A stretch of DNA of 64,000 nt. Origin: Clostridiales bacterium (GTDB lineage Bacteria; Bacillota; Clostridia; Oscillospirales; Acutalibacteraceae). Below, piece by piece: positions 9,481 through 17,900 of this stretch. Made by a program: the position numbers and the translations under genes. Position 1 is the first letter of the stretch. The number at the start of each line of letters is the position of its first letter. The stretch lies in assembly GCA_012839185.1 (NCBI GenBank), contig DUNU01000014.1, positions 112,413 to 176,412 on the forward strand, in the 5' to 3' direction. Under the pieces are notes generated by a model. The model saw nothing but the letters and a program-made list of their open reading frames with translations. It was not told where the DNA came from and ran no database searches.

Positions 9481-9509
9481 TTGCAAAAGTATAAATTCTG
9501 TTGTATAAT
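9481..9509 (+). promoter_or_regulatory. Promoter of divIC - S1 protein operon
   Basis: TTGCAA (9481-9486), 17-bp spacer, TATAAT (9504-9509). The 5' leader to the divIC start is about 55 nt. Confidence 0.75.
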
Positions 9510-9571
9510 GCTTAGTGGTGTATGATAGCATAGTGTCACGATAGAGGAATAAATGATAAAGGAGAATACCG

Positions 9572-9865
9572 ATGCGTAAATTGTTGTTGAGCAATAAGAT
9601 ATTTTTCGGCATTCTCATTGCTCTTGTGCTTCTTTTAATCGTTCTTTTTTCTACTGTCGGCAGACATACCATAGGGCTTTCAGGGAAGATTGAGGAAGTC
9701 GAAAGTCAAATAGCTGAAACTCAAAATGCTTATTTTACTTTGCAGCAAGAAAATTCCGAATTGCAGGCAATATTGAACAGTGGCGATTTCGCTGAACTAT
9801 ACGAAAAATACGCAAAAGAAAACGGTTATATATACCCTGAAGAACATGTATATTATGTTCCGTGA
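9572..9865 (+). CDS. divIC: Septum formation initiator family protein (DivIC/FtsB-like)
   Basis: 97 residues: short basic cytoplasmic tail, one membrane helix (about residues 11-28), a coiled coil (IEEVESQIAETQNAYFTLQQE) and a short conserved end around YEKYAKENGYIYPEEHVYYVP. That is the DivIC/FtsB layout: these bitopic proteins form a complex with FtsL and DivIB/FtsQ at the septum. An S1-domain gene follows 17 bp downstream, the same pairing as divIC-yabR in Bacillus, which supports the call. Strong ribosome binding site AAAGGAG. Confidence 0.85.
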   Translation: MRKLLLSNKIFFGILIALVLLLIVLFSTVGRHTIGLSGKIEEVESQIAETQNAYFTLQQENSELQAILNSGDFAELYEKYAKENGYIYPEEHVYYVP

Positions 9866-9882
9866 CAAAGAAAGGATAATTT

Positions 9883-10320
9883 ATGCAAGTTGAGGTTGGC
9901 TCGATTGTTGAGGGTGTTGTAACCGGCATTATGGAGTTTGGTGCTTTTGTAAAACTCCCCACCGGAGAATCCGGTATGGTTCATATTTCAGAAATTGCAA
10001 ATTCATTTGTTGCCGACATCAGTACGGTTTTGCAAATAGATCAGATCGTTTCCGTAAAGGTTTTGGGGGAAAACGCAAAAGGCAAAATTTCATTGTCTAT
10101 AAAACAGGCTCTTCCTCCTGAGGAACATGGAGATAAAAAAACCGGACAAAAGAGGCAGAAGGCTCCCCCGAATGTCTGGAAAGGCAAGGAAAGGGTCGAG
10201 CCGCAGACTTTTGATGAAATGATGAGTGCTTTCATTAAAGACAGTGAAGATAAAATTTCGGACTTGAAGAAAGCAAGCGGTACCAAATCATCATCCTATA
10301 ATCGCAGAAATAAGAGATAA
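9883..10320 (+). CDS. S1 domain RNA-binding protein, YabR-like
   Basis: 145 residues. Residues 1-72 form an S1 domain (VGSIVEGVVTGIMEFGAFVKLP ... GMVHISEIA ... VSVKVLGENAKGKISLSIKQ) and the rest is a basic, low-complexity tail. The layout and the position right after divIC match the YabR/CvfD group of general-stress RNA-binding proteins, which influence translation in Firmicutes. Ends at a perfect intrinsic terminator. Confidence 0.85.
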   Translation: MQVEVGSIVEGVVTGIMEFGAFVKLPTGESGMVHISEIANSFVADISTVLQIDQIVSVKVLGENAKGKISLSIKQALPPEEHGDKKTGQKRQKAPPNVWKGKERVEPQTFDEMMSAFIKDSEDKISDLKKASGTKSSSYNRRNKR

Positions 10321-10322
10321 TT

Positions 10323-10350
10323 GAATGCAATTAAATTTGCATTCTTTTTT
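10323..10350 (+). terminator. Terminator of divIC operon
   Basis: Perfect stem GAATGCAA/TTGCATTC with a 6-nt loop, followed directly by six T. Confidence 0.88.
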
Positions 10351-10371
10351 ATATTTTTATAAAAATTTATC

Positions 10372-10400
10372 TTGACTTTTTTGTTTGATTGATTTATAAT
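10372..10400 (+). promoter_or_regulatory. Promoter of zinc-binding lipoprotein gene
   Basis: TTGACT (10372-10377), 17-bp spacer, TATAAT (10395-10400). No convincing Zur palindrome was seen around it. Confidence 0.75.
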
Positions 10401-10420
10401 AAAAGATAGAGGTGATATTT

Positions 10421-11503
10421 ATGAAAAAATTTATTTCTATCTTATGTGTTTTTCTATTGATTTTTGGCTTTACATCCTGTAACCAAAAGGATTCACCTTC
10501 CGACAATTTGCCGGACGATGATACTTCTGCTACTCTATCAATAGTTGTTACTACTTTGCCCATTCATGACTGGATAAAGAATGTATTGGGCAGCGTTCAG
10601 GCGGATATTCATATTTTGATGGATACCGGTGTCGATATGCATTCATTCCAACCGACTGCTGAAGATTTGGTTACATTATCAACGGCAGATTTGTTTATAT
10701 GTATCGGCGGAGACTCTGACCATTGGGTTGAAGATGCACTTAATTCTGCAAAAAATGATGACCTTCAGACTGTTAAATTGCTTGATGTATTGGGTGATTC
10801 CGTATTGAAAACTGAGCATGCAGATCATGACGAACATGAGCATGAAGAACTTGACAGTCATGCACATGAAGATGAACACCATGACCATGAAGAACTTGAC
10901 AGTCATGCACATGAAGATGAACACCATGACGAAGAGCATCATCACCATGAATTTGATGAGCATGTCTGGCTTTCTCTTCGCAACGCTGTTGTTTTTGTAA
11001 ATGAGTTTGCTGATGTTTTGGGAAATATTTCCCCTGAGAATGCTGAAGCATTTAATAAAAATGCAAGCGAATATGTAGCGGCTTTAGAAGCACTTGATGA
11101 AGAATATAAAAACATGGTTGCAGATGCAAAATTTGACACTTTAGTATTTGCTGACAGATTCCCGTTCGCATATTTCGTATCAGATTACGGACTAAATCAC
11201 TTTGCCGCATTTTCCGGTTGTTCCGCTGAAAGTGAAGCGAGTTTTGAAACCCTTGTTTTCTTGGCTGAAAAGGTTGACGAACTCGGACTTCCTTATGTCT
11301 GTGTGATGAAAGGCTCAGACGGAGAGCTTGCCTCGACGGTTTATAAAAATTCCTCATTGGGCAGCGGTGAACCTCTCGTTCTTGATTCCATGCAGTCATT
11401 TTCAATCGGCGAAGATTATGAAGACGGTACAACATATCTTGATACCATGCGTGCAAATATCCATGTTTTTGCTAAAGCACTTGGCAGTGATGACTACGTT
11501 TAA
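10421..11503 (+). CDS. znuA: Zinc ABC transporter substrate-binding lipoprotein (ZnuA/AdcA-like)
   Basis: 360 residues. Signal peptide with a lipobox ending in Cys near residue 20 (FGFTSC). The fold is the cluster A-I metal-binding SBP: VVTTLPIHDWIKNVLG, the metal His in MHSFQPTAEDL, and FDEHVWLSLRNA. Between residues about 130 and 185 lies a His/Asp/Glu-rich loop, the usual zinc-collecting loop of this family. The loop contains a perfect 45-bp tandem duplication (see repeats). The ATG at 10421 follows GAGGTGAT; an in-frame GTG at 10412 is inside that ribosome binding site. No permease or ATPase gene is nearby, so it is an orphan SBP that must use a transporter encoded elsewhere. Confidence 0.9.
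   Translation: MKKFISILCVFLLIFGFTSCNQKDSPSDNLPDDDTSATLSIVVTTLPIHDWIKNVLGSVQADIHILMDTGVDMHSFQPTAEDLVTLSTADLFICIGGDSDHWVEDALNSAKNDDLQTVKLLDVLGDSVLKTEHADHDEHEHEELDSHAHEDEHHDHEELDSHAHEDEHHDEEHHHHEFDEHVWLSLRNAVVFVNEFADVLGNISPENAEAFNKNASEYVAALEALDEEYKNMVADAKFDTLVFADRFPFAYFVSDYGLNHFAAFSGCSAESEASFETLVFLAEKVDELGLPYVCVMKGSDGELASTVYKNSSLGSGEPLVLDSMQSFSIGEDYEDGTTYLDTMRANIHVFAKALGSDDYV
10841..10930 (+). repeat. Two perfect 45-bp tandem repeats in the His-rich loop
   Basis: Unit 1 is 10841-10885 and unit 2 10886-10930, identical base for base. Each encodes HEELDSHAHEDEHHD, so the reading frame is kept and the number of metal-binding side chains in the loop is doubled. Confidence 0.95.
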
Positions 11504-11628
11504 TATGCTTGATATAATACTATAAATGCAAAATTAAATTCACGCTTCCATAGTCTGCCGACAGATTCAGAAGAATGGAAATATTCTGTATGGTAGTATT
11601 TCAAATTATTGAACATTTTGAAAATTTG

Positions 11629-11665
11629 GGTGCGTTGGCAACATTATATCAACGCACCTGTTTTT
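11629..11665 (+). terminator. Terminator of znuA
   Basis: Perfect stem GGTGCGTTG/CAACGCACC, 12-nt loop, then TGTTTTT. It lies about 125 bp after the znuA stop; the stretch 11504-11628 has only weak inverted repeats and no recognisable gene. Confidence 0.85.
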
Positions 11666-11744
11666 AATTTTTTCGTACATTTTTAAATTTTGCAGATTAT
11701 ATATTATTGAATGAAAATGTTATTAAATTATAAAGGAGAACATT

Positions 11745-12827
11745 ATGGAAAGAACCTACATCCCGTGGCAGAAGTGGCCCGAAAAGTCAAAACAGAAAGA
11801 GTACACCGAAAGCACGCCGATGTTTGCAAAAGACGGCACATTGATTGCTGCCGGTTGGGCTCGTCGCAACGTTTTTGAGTATGATCGCGACTTGGTAAAA
11901 GCGAAAAAACGTCGTAAAGAATGGGATTTCTATCAGGTAAGTAACGGCAGATTGATGTGTCAGATAAGCTTTGCCAACATTCAGTTGGGTGGTTATATTT
12001 CTGCTAAACTTATTGATTTGGTAGCAGGAAAAACTATCGCAGCCCCAACCTCATTCTTCCTCGGTGGTGGTGAAAAATATATCCTTCCCCCCAAAGGTGA
12101 TGTTCCCAACAACGTCAAAATGACAATAGGTAAAGCCGAATTTGAATTTGACACGAGAGAAACTTCCCGTACTCTTTATTTCAGGATGCCGACAAAAGAC
12201 GGTATGTGCGAAACAAAGTTCGACATGGACATAATGCCGGGACTGGAGAATATCACAACCGTTCTTCCTTTTGACGGACTTCCCGACCGTTATTTTATGA
12301 CGACAAAGCAGAATTGTATGCCGTGCAGCGGTTATTACAAACTCGGCGAAAAGACATGGGAATGGTCGAAAGAAGATACTTTCTGCACTCTTGACTGGGG
12401 CAGAGTCTGCACACCCTATTCAATGGTTTGGTATTGGGGAAATATGTCCACTTATGTCGAGGATGCCGAGGGCAACAAGCGTCTCTTTGGCTTTGAAATT
12501 ACCTGGGGTATCGGAAATGAAAAGAATGCTACCGAAACATGTCTGTTCTATGACGGCAAGGCACATAAGATAGGTGCTGTTGACTGCGTAGAATTCCCCA
12601 AAGGTCGATATATGGAACCGTGGCATATTGTGTCCGAAGACGGCAGATTTGATATGACAATGACTCCGTTTTTCGATAATCACGGCGATACAAATGCTTT
12701 GTTTATGCGTATGAATGCTCATCAGGTTCACGGACTTTGGAACGGTTTTGCCATTCTTGACGACGGCACAAAAATCGAAATCAAAGATAAATATGCTTTC
12801 TGCGAATATGTAGAAAATCGTTGGTAA
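11745..12827 (+). CDS. DUF2804 domain-containing protein
   Basis: 360 residues, all within the DUF2804 family: tandem beta-rich, lipocalin-like halves, no signal peptide or membrane segment. Recognisable pieces are the opening segment with DGTLIAAGWARRNVFEYDR, the W-rich CTLDWGRVCTPYSMVWYWG and the end MNAHQVHGLWNGFAILDDG. No reaction is known for this family; it is often annotated only as a conserved protein. Ribosome binding site AAAGGAG. First gene of a run ending at 16253, with gaps of 6, 1 and -1 bp. Confidence 0.85.
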   Translation: MERTYIPWQKWPEKSKQKEYTESTPMFAKDGTLIAAGWARRNVFEYDRDLVKAKKRRKEWDFYQVSNGRLMCQISFANIQLGGYISAKLIDLVAGKTIAAPTSFFLGGGEKYILPPKGDVPNNVKMTIGKAEFEFDTRETSRTLYFRMPTKDGMCETKFDMDIMPGLENITTVLPFDGLPDRYFMTTKQNCMPCSGYYKLGEKTWEWSKEDTFCTLDWGRVCTPYSMVWYWGNMSTYVEDAEGNKRLFGFEITWGIGNEKNATETCLFYDGKAHKIGAVDCVEFPKGRYMEPWHIVSEDGRFDMTMTPFFDNHGDTNALFMRMNAHQVHGLWNGFAILDDGTKIEIKDKYAFCEYVENRW

Positions 12828-12833
12828 TATTCA

Positions 12834-13934
12834 ATGCGGCTGGTTGTCATTTCGATTGTAATCATAAGTCTGCTTTGCGGGACATGCTTGCCTTGTTACG
12901 CAAACAGTTCGCAGGCTGTATATGGTGATATAAATCTTGACGGCGATTTGAAAGTTAATGATGCCCGACTTGCACTAAGAGGTGCTTTGGAATTGGAAGA
13001 ATTGACCGACGCACAGATTTTTGCAGGGGACATTGACTTTGACGGCAAGATAACTTTATATGATGCGAGAGCTATTTTGAAACTCGCATTAGGTATGTCA
13101 TTTGAAAAACCAACGCAGAAGCCGACAGAGAAACCGACAGAAAAGCTCACAGAAAAACCGACAGAGAAACCCACAGAAAAGCCGAATAAGCCTTCAACGG
13201 AGAAACCCGATGAACCTGAAAAGCCATCGGGATTGATTGATGTTTCAAAAGTTACGACGTGTCGGGTTGGTATAGGAAAGACACTGAAATTTGTTGTTCC
13301 CGAAGGCGAAACAGCTGTTTCTTGGCGAAGCACAAATTTGGCGGTTGGAGCAGTTGACGACAAGGGAGAGTTTTTAGGCATAACCGACGGATATACTTGT
13401 GTAATTGTTCAGACGGACAAGAAAAAATATCATATAAATGTTGATGTTCTGACAGAACTTCAGGAAAAGATAAACGAATATCGGGAAATCTATCCAGAAG
13501 GTTATTACTTTAACAAAAAAGAGCCGAGCGAGAAATATCCATTGGTTTCCGAACATCCTTGCGATCACTATGCCGATGACTACCCGAATGTTTGCAGAGG
13601 ACAGTGTGCCGGTTTTGCTTATACGATGAGCAATGAGATTTACGGCAAAGAGGCAAAATATGTTTATTACACCGAAGATAACGAAATACGGGTTGGGGAC
13701 TATGTCCGCTACAACAACCATCATTCGATTTTTATAATTGATGTAATAAACGCCGGAGAGATTTGCGGATATAATTCGTTGACTGATGAAAATATTATTG
13801 CTGATCACGATTTCTATGTCGTAGTTCATTGTAATTGGGATCATAAATGCGGTATTTTCTGGGATGATATTTTTGAATTTTATCCGTACAGTAAATATGT
13901 TATTGATAAACAATATTCTTACCACAGAGGTTGA
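12834..13934 (+). CDS. Secreted protein: N-terminal dockerin, Lys-Pro-Thr-Glu linker, Ig-like and papain/CHAP-like domain
   Basis: 366 residues. Signal peptide of about 23 residues, then a dockerin-type pair of calcium loops (GDINLDGDLKVNDARLALRGAL and GDIDFDGKITLYDARAILKLAL). A linker with repeated KPTE units follows, then a short bacterial Ig-like segment (TAVSWRSTNLAVGAVDDKGEF). The last 170 residues contain CRGQCAGFAYTMSNEIYG and RVGDYVRYNNHHSIFIIDV: Cys in a Gln-Cys-x-Gly context and a later His after GDYVR fit an NlpC/P60- or CHAP-type amidase/peptidase active site, though the family is not certain. No clear ribosome binding site; it starts 6 bp after the preceding stop and may rely on coupling. 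Confidence 0.75.
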   Translation: MRLVVISIVIISLLCGTCLPCYANSSQAVYGDINLDGDLKVNDARLALRGALELEELTDAQIFAGDIDFDGKITLYDARAILKLALGMSFEKPTQKPTEKPTEKLTEKPTEKPTEKPNKPSTEKPDEPEKPSGLIDVSKVTTCRVGIGKTLKFVVPEGETAVSWRSTNLAVGAVDDKGEFLGITDGYTCVIVQTDKKKYHINVDVLTELQEKINEYREIYPEGYYFNKKEPSEKYPLVSEHPCDHYADDYPNVCRGQCAGFAYTMSNEIYGKEAKYVYYTEDNEIRVGDYVRYNNHHSIFIIDVINAGEICGYNSLTDENIIADHDFYVVVHCNWDHKCGIFWDDIFEFYPYSKYVIDKQYSYHRG

Positions 13935-13935
13935 T

Positions 13936-15402
13936 ATGAAAAACGTAATTGAATTAAAAGTAGGCATTGTTGCCGTATCTCGCGACTGTTTCCCCGTATC
14001 TTTGTCCGTATCAAGAAGAGCGGCGGTCTGCAAAGAGTTTAACGCAAGATATGGTGAAATCTATGAATGTCTCGTATCTGTTGAAAATGAACTTGACGTA
14101 ATCAAGGCTCTTGATGATGTTAAGGCTGCAGGTTGCAATGCTTTGGTTGTATATTTAGGCAATTTTGGTCCCGAAACAGAAGAAACAACCCTTGCAAAAC
14201 TCTTTGACGGTCCCGTAATGTTCATTGCCGCAGCCGAAGGCGACGGTGATTTGATTGACGGCAGAGGAGATGCTTTCTGCGGTATGCTCAACGCTTCCTA
14301 TAATCTTAAACTTAGAGGCATTAAGGCATATATCCCCGAATATCCTGTTGGTACGGCAAGCGAATGTGCCGATATGATTGCTGAATTTTTGCCCATTGCA
14401 CGTGCGGTCGCGAGTCTTAAAAAATTGAAGATTATTTCATTCGGACCTCGTCCCTATAATTTCCTTGCCTGCAACGCTCCGATTGCTCCTCTTTATGAAT
14501 TAGGTGTTGAAATTCAGGAAAATTCCGAACTTGATTTGTTTGAAGCTTTTATTAAGCACGAAAATGACCCTCGCATTGCTGAAGTTGCCGCAGATATGGC
14601 AAATGAACTCGGTACGGCAAACAAAAAGCCCGAAGTATTAAACAAACTTGCTCAATATGAACTTACCCTGCTTGATTGGGTTGAAGCAAACAAAGGCAGC
14701 AGAGAATTTGTAACTATCGCAGGCAAATGTTGGCCGGCATTTCAGACAATGTTCGGTTTCGTTCCTTGCTATGTAAACAGCCGTCTTGCCGCTCGCGGTA
14801 TTCCCGTATCTTGTGAGGTTGACATTTACGGAGCATTGTCCGAATATATCGGCTCTTGCGTATCATTGGATGCTGTTACTTTGCTTGATATTAACAACAC
14901 AGTCCCCGCTTCGGTCTATAACGAAAGCATAAAACCGAAGTATGATTATCGTCATACGGATACATTTATGGGTTTCCATTGCGGAAACACTCCTATCTGT
15001 AAGCTCAATTCTCCCGAAATGAAGTTCCAGAGAATTATGGCAAGAACTCTTCCTGTTGAAAACACAAACGGCACTCTTGAAGGTACAATAGCCCCCGGAA
15101 AGATTACTTTCTTCCGCCTTCAGGCAAACAGCTCTTCAAAATTGGTCGGATATATCGCCAACGGTGAAGTGTTGCCTGTTGATACCAATTCATTCGGCGG
15201 TATCGGTGTCTTTGCAATAAACGAAATGGGCAGATTCTATCGTCACGTTCTTATCGAAAAGAATTTCCCGCATCACGGTGCGGTTGCATTCGGTCATCAC
15301 GGAAAGGCAATATTTGAAGTGTTTAAGTATCTCGGTATTACTGATGTCGGTTTCAATCAGCCTGCGGGTATGCTCTATAAGAGTGAAAACCCCTTTTATT
15401 GA
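13936..15402 (+). CDS. L-fucose/L-arabinose isomerase family protein
   Basis: 488 residues, cytoplasmic. It matches the fucose-isomerase family in layout: N-terminal Rossmann-like part (VVYLGNFGPETEET), middle part with GKCWPAF and CEVDIYGALSEYIG, which holds the metal-binding Glu and Asp, and a C-terminal part with FHCGNTP and HHGAVAFGHHGKAIFEVFKYLGI, where a His completes the metal site. These enzymes interconvert aldoses and ketoses (fucose/fuculose, arabinose/ribulose). Sugar specificity cannot be read from sequence. The start at 13936 follows an AGAGG and lies 1 bp after the dockerin gene; an in-frame ATG at 13864 lies inside the upstream gene. Confidence 0.8.
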   Translation: MKNVIELKVGIVAVSRDCFPVSLSVSRRAAVCKEFNARYGEIYECLVSVENELDVIKALDDVKAAGCNALVVYLGNFGPETEETTLAKLFDGPVMFIAAAEGDGDLIDGRGDAFCGMLNASYNLKLRGIKAYIPEYPVGTASECADMIAEFLPIARAVASLKKLKIISFGPRPYNFLACNAPIAPLYELGVEIQENSELDLFEAFIKHENDPRIAEVAADMANELGTANKKPEVLNKLAQYELTLLDWVEANKGSREFVTIAGKCWPAFQTMFGFVPCYVNSRLAARGIPVSCEVDIYGALSEYIGSCVSLDAVTLLDINNTVPASVYNESIKPKYDYRHTDTFMGFHCGNTPICKLNSPEMKFQRIMARTLPVENTNGTLEGTIAPGKITFFRLQANSSSKLVGYIANGEVLPVDTNSFGGIGVFAINEMGRFYRHVLIEKNFPHHGAVAFGHHGKAIFEVFKYLGITDVGFNQPAGMLYKSENPFY

Positions 15403-16253
15403 TGAACAAGATTATTGGTAAAATTAAATCCCTTGCTTGTTTAATTTTCACGAAAAGGCGTACAGATGCAGGTGAGGGAACAGAAGGCTTGGGAGAAAGA
15501 ATTACGACGGTTACAGCCACCCTGCTAGAGTTGTTTGATGTAAAACCACCGAAGAATATCGAAAAAGCGAGCAGGGAAGTATTAAATATATGCGACGGCA
15601 AAAAAATTGATCGGGCTGTTATCTATAATCCCGATGCTATTGCTTGGTGGCTTTTTGAAAAATACAAGGATAGATTTGAAAAGGCAATAGAAATATCCGA
15701 TATTTATGTTCAAAGAGCATCCGTAATGCCGAGTGTTACACCGGTATGTTTTGCAAGCATGTATACGGGACTTTTGCCGAAATACCACGGTATTCGTGCA
15801 TATAAAAAACCTGTACTTAAATGCAAGACGATATTTGATCATATGCTTGAAAACGGGAAAAAATGTTGTATCGTTTCCACAAGCGGCGACAGCATTTCTA
15901 AAATATTTCTTGAACGGGATATGGATTATTTCATATATGACAGCATAGAAGAAGTCAATCAAAAAGCTCTTGAAGTGCTTGACTCCGACTATGATTTAGT
16001 TGTTATATATAACGGCAACTATGACGCTAAGATGCATAAGTTCGGTCCCGAATCGGAAGAGGCAATTTCGGCACTTGATGAAAATTTAGAGTTTTATTGT
16101 AAACTTATCGAAAAAATAAAATCAAGCGATAAGACCACATTTTTCGGTTTTTGCTCTGACCACGGATGTCACGAAATTGACGGTGAATGCGGTTCTCACG
16201 GACTTGACACCTATGAAGATATGAACGTTGTCCATATTTATGGCGTTTCTTAA
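15402..16253 (+). CDS. Alkaline phosphatase-superfamily phosphodiesterase (type I PDE/NPP-like), short
   Basis: 283 residues. Motifs of the superfamily: SVTPVCFASMYTGLLPKYHGI (nucleophile Thr/Ser and the Gly-x-x-P-x-x-H-G-I turn), DYDLVVIYNGNYDAKMHKFGP (metal Asp and His) and FCSDHGCH plus GSHG (metal Asp-His pair and final His). The enzyme hydrolyses phosphate or sulfate esters using two metals; the substrate is unknown. It is shorter than full-length NPP proteins and has no signal peptide, so it appears cytoplasmic. The ATG at 15402 overlaps the stop of the isomerase gene (TGATG); a TTG three bases earlier is also possible. Confidence 0.75.
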   Translation: MNKIIGKIKSLACLIFTKRRTDAGEGTEGLGERITTVTATLLELFDVKPPKNIEKASREVLNICDGKKIDRAVIYNPDAIAWWLFEKYKDRFEKAIEISDIYVQRASVMPSVTPVCFASMYTGLLPKYHGIRAYKKPVLKCKTIFDHMLENGKKCCIVSTSGDSISKIFLERDMDYFIYDSIEEVNQKALEVLDSDYDLVVIYNGNYDAKMHKFGPESEEAISALDENLEFYCKLIEKIKSSDKTTFFGFCSDHGCHEIDGECGSHGLDTYEDMNVVHIYGVS

Positions 16254-16259
16254 AAGATT

Positions 16260-16290
16260 TCCTCGCCTTTTTGCGGGGATTTTATTTTTT
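16260..16290 (+). terminator. Terminator of the DUF2804 - phosphodiesterase operon
   Basis: Stem TCCTCGC/GCGGGGA with a T-rich loop, followed by TTTTATTTTTT. Confidence 0.75.
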
Positions 16291-16292
16291 TC

Positions 16293-16321
16293 TTGCAATT
16301 ATGGAATATAAGTGGTATAAT
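16293..16321 (+). promoter_or_regulatory. Promoter of M20 peptidase gene
   Basis: TTGCAA (16293-16298), 17-bp spacer, TATAAT (16316-16321), 33 bp before the start codon. Confidence 0.75.
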
Positions 16322-16353
16322 ACTCTATATATATTTTTTCAGGGGATATTATA

Positions 16354-17841
16354 ATGGATAAGAAAATCAAAAAGATTAAGAAAATTCTTGCTGCAACAGG
16401 TGTTGCCGCCGCAATCGGCACGAATGCTTATCGTGCTTCAAAATTTAAGCCTGAACCTCGTAAGTGGGCTCCGTTACCCGATACAAAAGTCGATGTCGAT
16501 AAATTTGCCTGTGACTTGTCTGATGCAATTAAAATTAAGACTATAAGTAATTTAGATCCCGACAAGGTTGATTGGGCTGAGTTTGATAAATTTCACGCAT
16601 TTTTAGAAGAACGTTTTCCGCTTTTGCACGAAAATCTTGAAAAAGAAGTTATCGGAAAAGCCTCGTTAATGTTCCGTTGGAAGGGTTCAAATCCCGACTT
16701 GGATCCCATTGCTCTTTTAGGTCATCAGGATGTTGTTCCGATTTCTGCGGGTACCGAAGGCGACTGGGTACATCCTCCTTTTAGCGGAGTTATTGCCGAT
16801 GGTTTCATTTGGGGACGCGGTGCTCTCGATATGAAAAACCATCTTATCGGTGTTTGTGAGGCGGTTGAATCTCTTTTAGGCGAAGGTTTTGTTCCGGTTC
16901 GTGATGTATATCTTCTTTTCGGTCATAATGAAGAAGTTTTGGCTGAAGGCTCAAACAACGGTGCAATGCTTATGTGCCGGACTCTTAAAGATCGCGGAAT
17001 TCGTCTTGACTGTGTTATTGATGAGGGTGGGGCAATCATTCCCGTAAATGCCAAGGGAATTATCACCAAAGAACTTGCCGGTATAGGAATTGCCGAAAAG
17101 GGACATTGTGATTTTGAAATTTCCGTATATGCAAAGGGCGGTCATTCCTCACAGCCTCCGAAACATACCGCATTGGGTGAATTGGCTGATGTTATTAAAG
17201 ACCTTGAAAATAATCAGTTTAAGGCAAAGATTTCTCCGCTTATGGATGAGTTATTTACTAAAATCGGAAAGAATACTTCATTACCCGTCCGTCAGATTTT
17301 ATGCAATTATAAGCTCTTAAAGCCTGTTGTTTTGCAGGTATGCAAACAAATTCCTCCGGCTGCAAGTATGCTTCGGACTACAACAGCGGTTACAATGGCT
17401 TCCGGCTCTCCCGCAGCAAATGTATTGCCGCAGAAAGCATCTATCGTTGCAAATTTCAGAATTATGCCCGGTCAGACCGTTTCGGATGTTGAAGACCATA
17501 TCAAAAAGGTTGTCCGCAACAAAAACATAGAAGTCCGTTTGATTAAGGGTTCCGATCCTTCAAATATCAGTCCCACGGATTCTCGTTGTTTCAAGGCTCT
17601 TGACGATATTTGCTATCGCATGAACACTAACAGCATCGTTGCTCCCTATCTTGTTATGGGTGGCACGGATGCAAGAAATTACGAACCGATTTGTGATAAT
17701 GTATATCGTTATTCTCCCTTCAAGTTCGATACAGAGCTTCTTCTGACTACTCACGGCACAAACGAGCGTTGCCCGCTTGAATGTCTTGAAAAGGCAGTTA
17801 AGTTCTTCAAGCACTATATCACTATCGTGAGTGCCGAATAA
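16354..17841 (+). CDS. M20 family metallopeptidase (carboxypeptidase S/PM20D1-like)
   Basis: 495 residues. Basic N-terminus, one short hydrophobic stretch (about residues 11-24) that may anchor the protein, then the catalytic domain: LLGHQDVVP (first metal His/Asp), GRGALDMKN (bridging Asp) and GHNEEV (catalytic Glu pair). A dimerisation lid follows (GHCDFEISVYAKGGHSSQP), and the last His is in TTHGTNERC. The inserted residues around HPPFSGVIADGFIWGRGALDMKN match the PM20D1/CPS1 branch, which hydrolyses or forms N-acyl/peptidyl amino acids. Single-gene unit with its own promoter. Confidence 0.88.
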   Translation: MDKKIKKIKKILAATGVAAAIGTNAYRASKFKPEPRKWAPLPDTKVDVDKFACDLSDAIKIKTISNLDPDKVDWAEFDKFHAFLEERFPLLHENLEKEVIGKASLMFRWKGSNPDLDPIALLGHQDVVPISAGTEGDWVHPPFSGVIADGFIWGRGALDMKNHLIGVCEAVESLLGEGFVPVRDVYLLFGHNEEVLAEGSNNGAMLMCRTLKDRGIRLDCVIDEGGAIIPVNAKGIITKELAGIGIAEKGHCDFEISVYAKGGHSSQPPKHTALGELADVIKDLENNQFKAKISPLMDELFTKIGKNTSLPVRQILCNYKLLKPVVLQVCKQIPPAASMLRTTTAVTMASGSPAANVLPQKASIVANFRIMPGQTVSDVEDHIKKVVRNKNIEVRLIKGSDPSNISPTDSRCFKALDDICYRMNTNSIVAPYLVMGGTDARNYEPICDNVYRYSPFKFDTELLLTTHGTNERCPLECLEKAVKFFKHYITIVSAE

Positions 17842-17900
17842 CGCTTGTTCCTGTTTGCGTGGTTTTTCATTTGAATTAATATGTAAAAGTGGGTGTGATT

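Noticed and set aside
10679..11051. His- and Met-rich minus-strand frames
   Set aside because: Shadow of the His-rich loop of znuA created by the 45-bp duplication.
11504..11628. Small RNA between the znuA stop and its terminator
   Set aside because: Only weak inverted repeats (TTCCAT/ATGGAA) and no separate promoter; probably the 3' untranslated region.
12896..13381. 161-codon minus-strand frame rich in GFSVGF repeats
   Set aside because: Mirror of the KPTE linker of the dockerin gene; no start signal.
13374..14033. 219-codon minus-strand frame
   Set aside because: Antisense to the dockerin gene end and isomerase start, no recognisable domain.
17842..17900. T-box or riboswitch upstream of the lipoprotein-thrC unit
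   Set aside because: Only 59 bp are available and no T-box sequence or specifier hairpin is visible.
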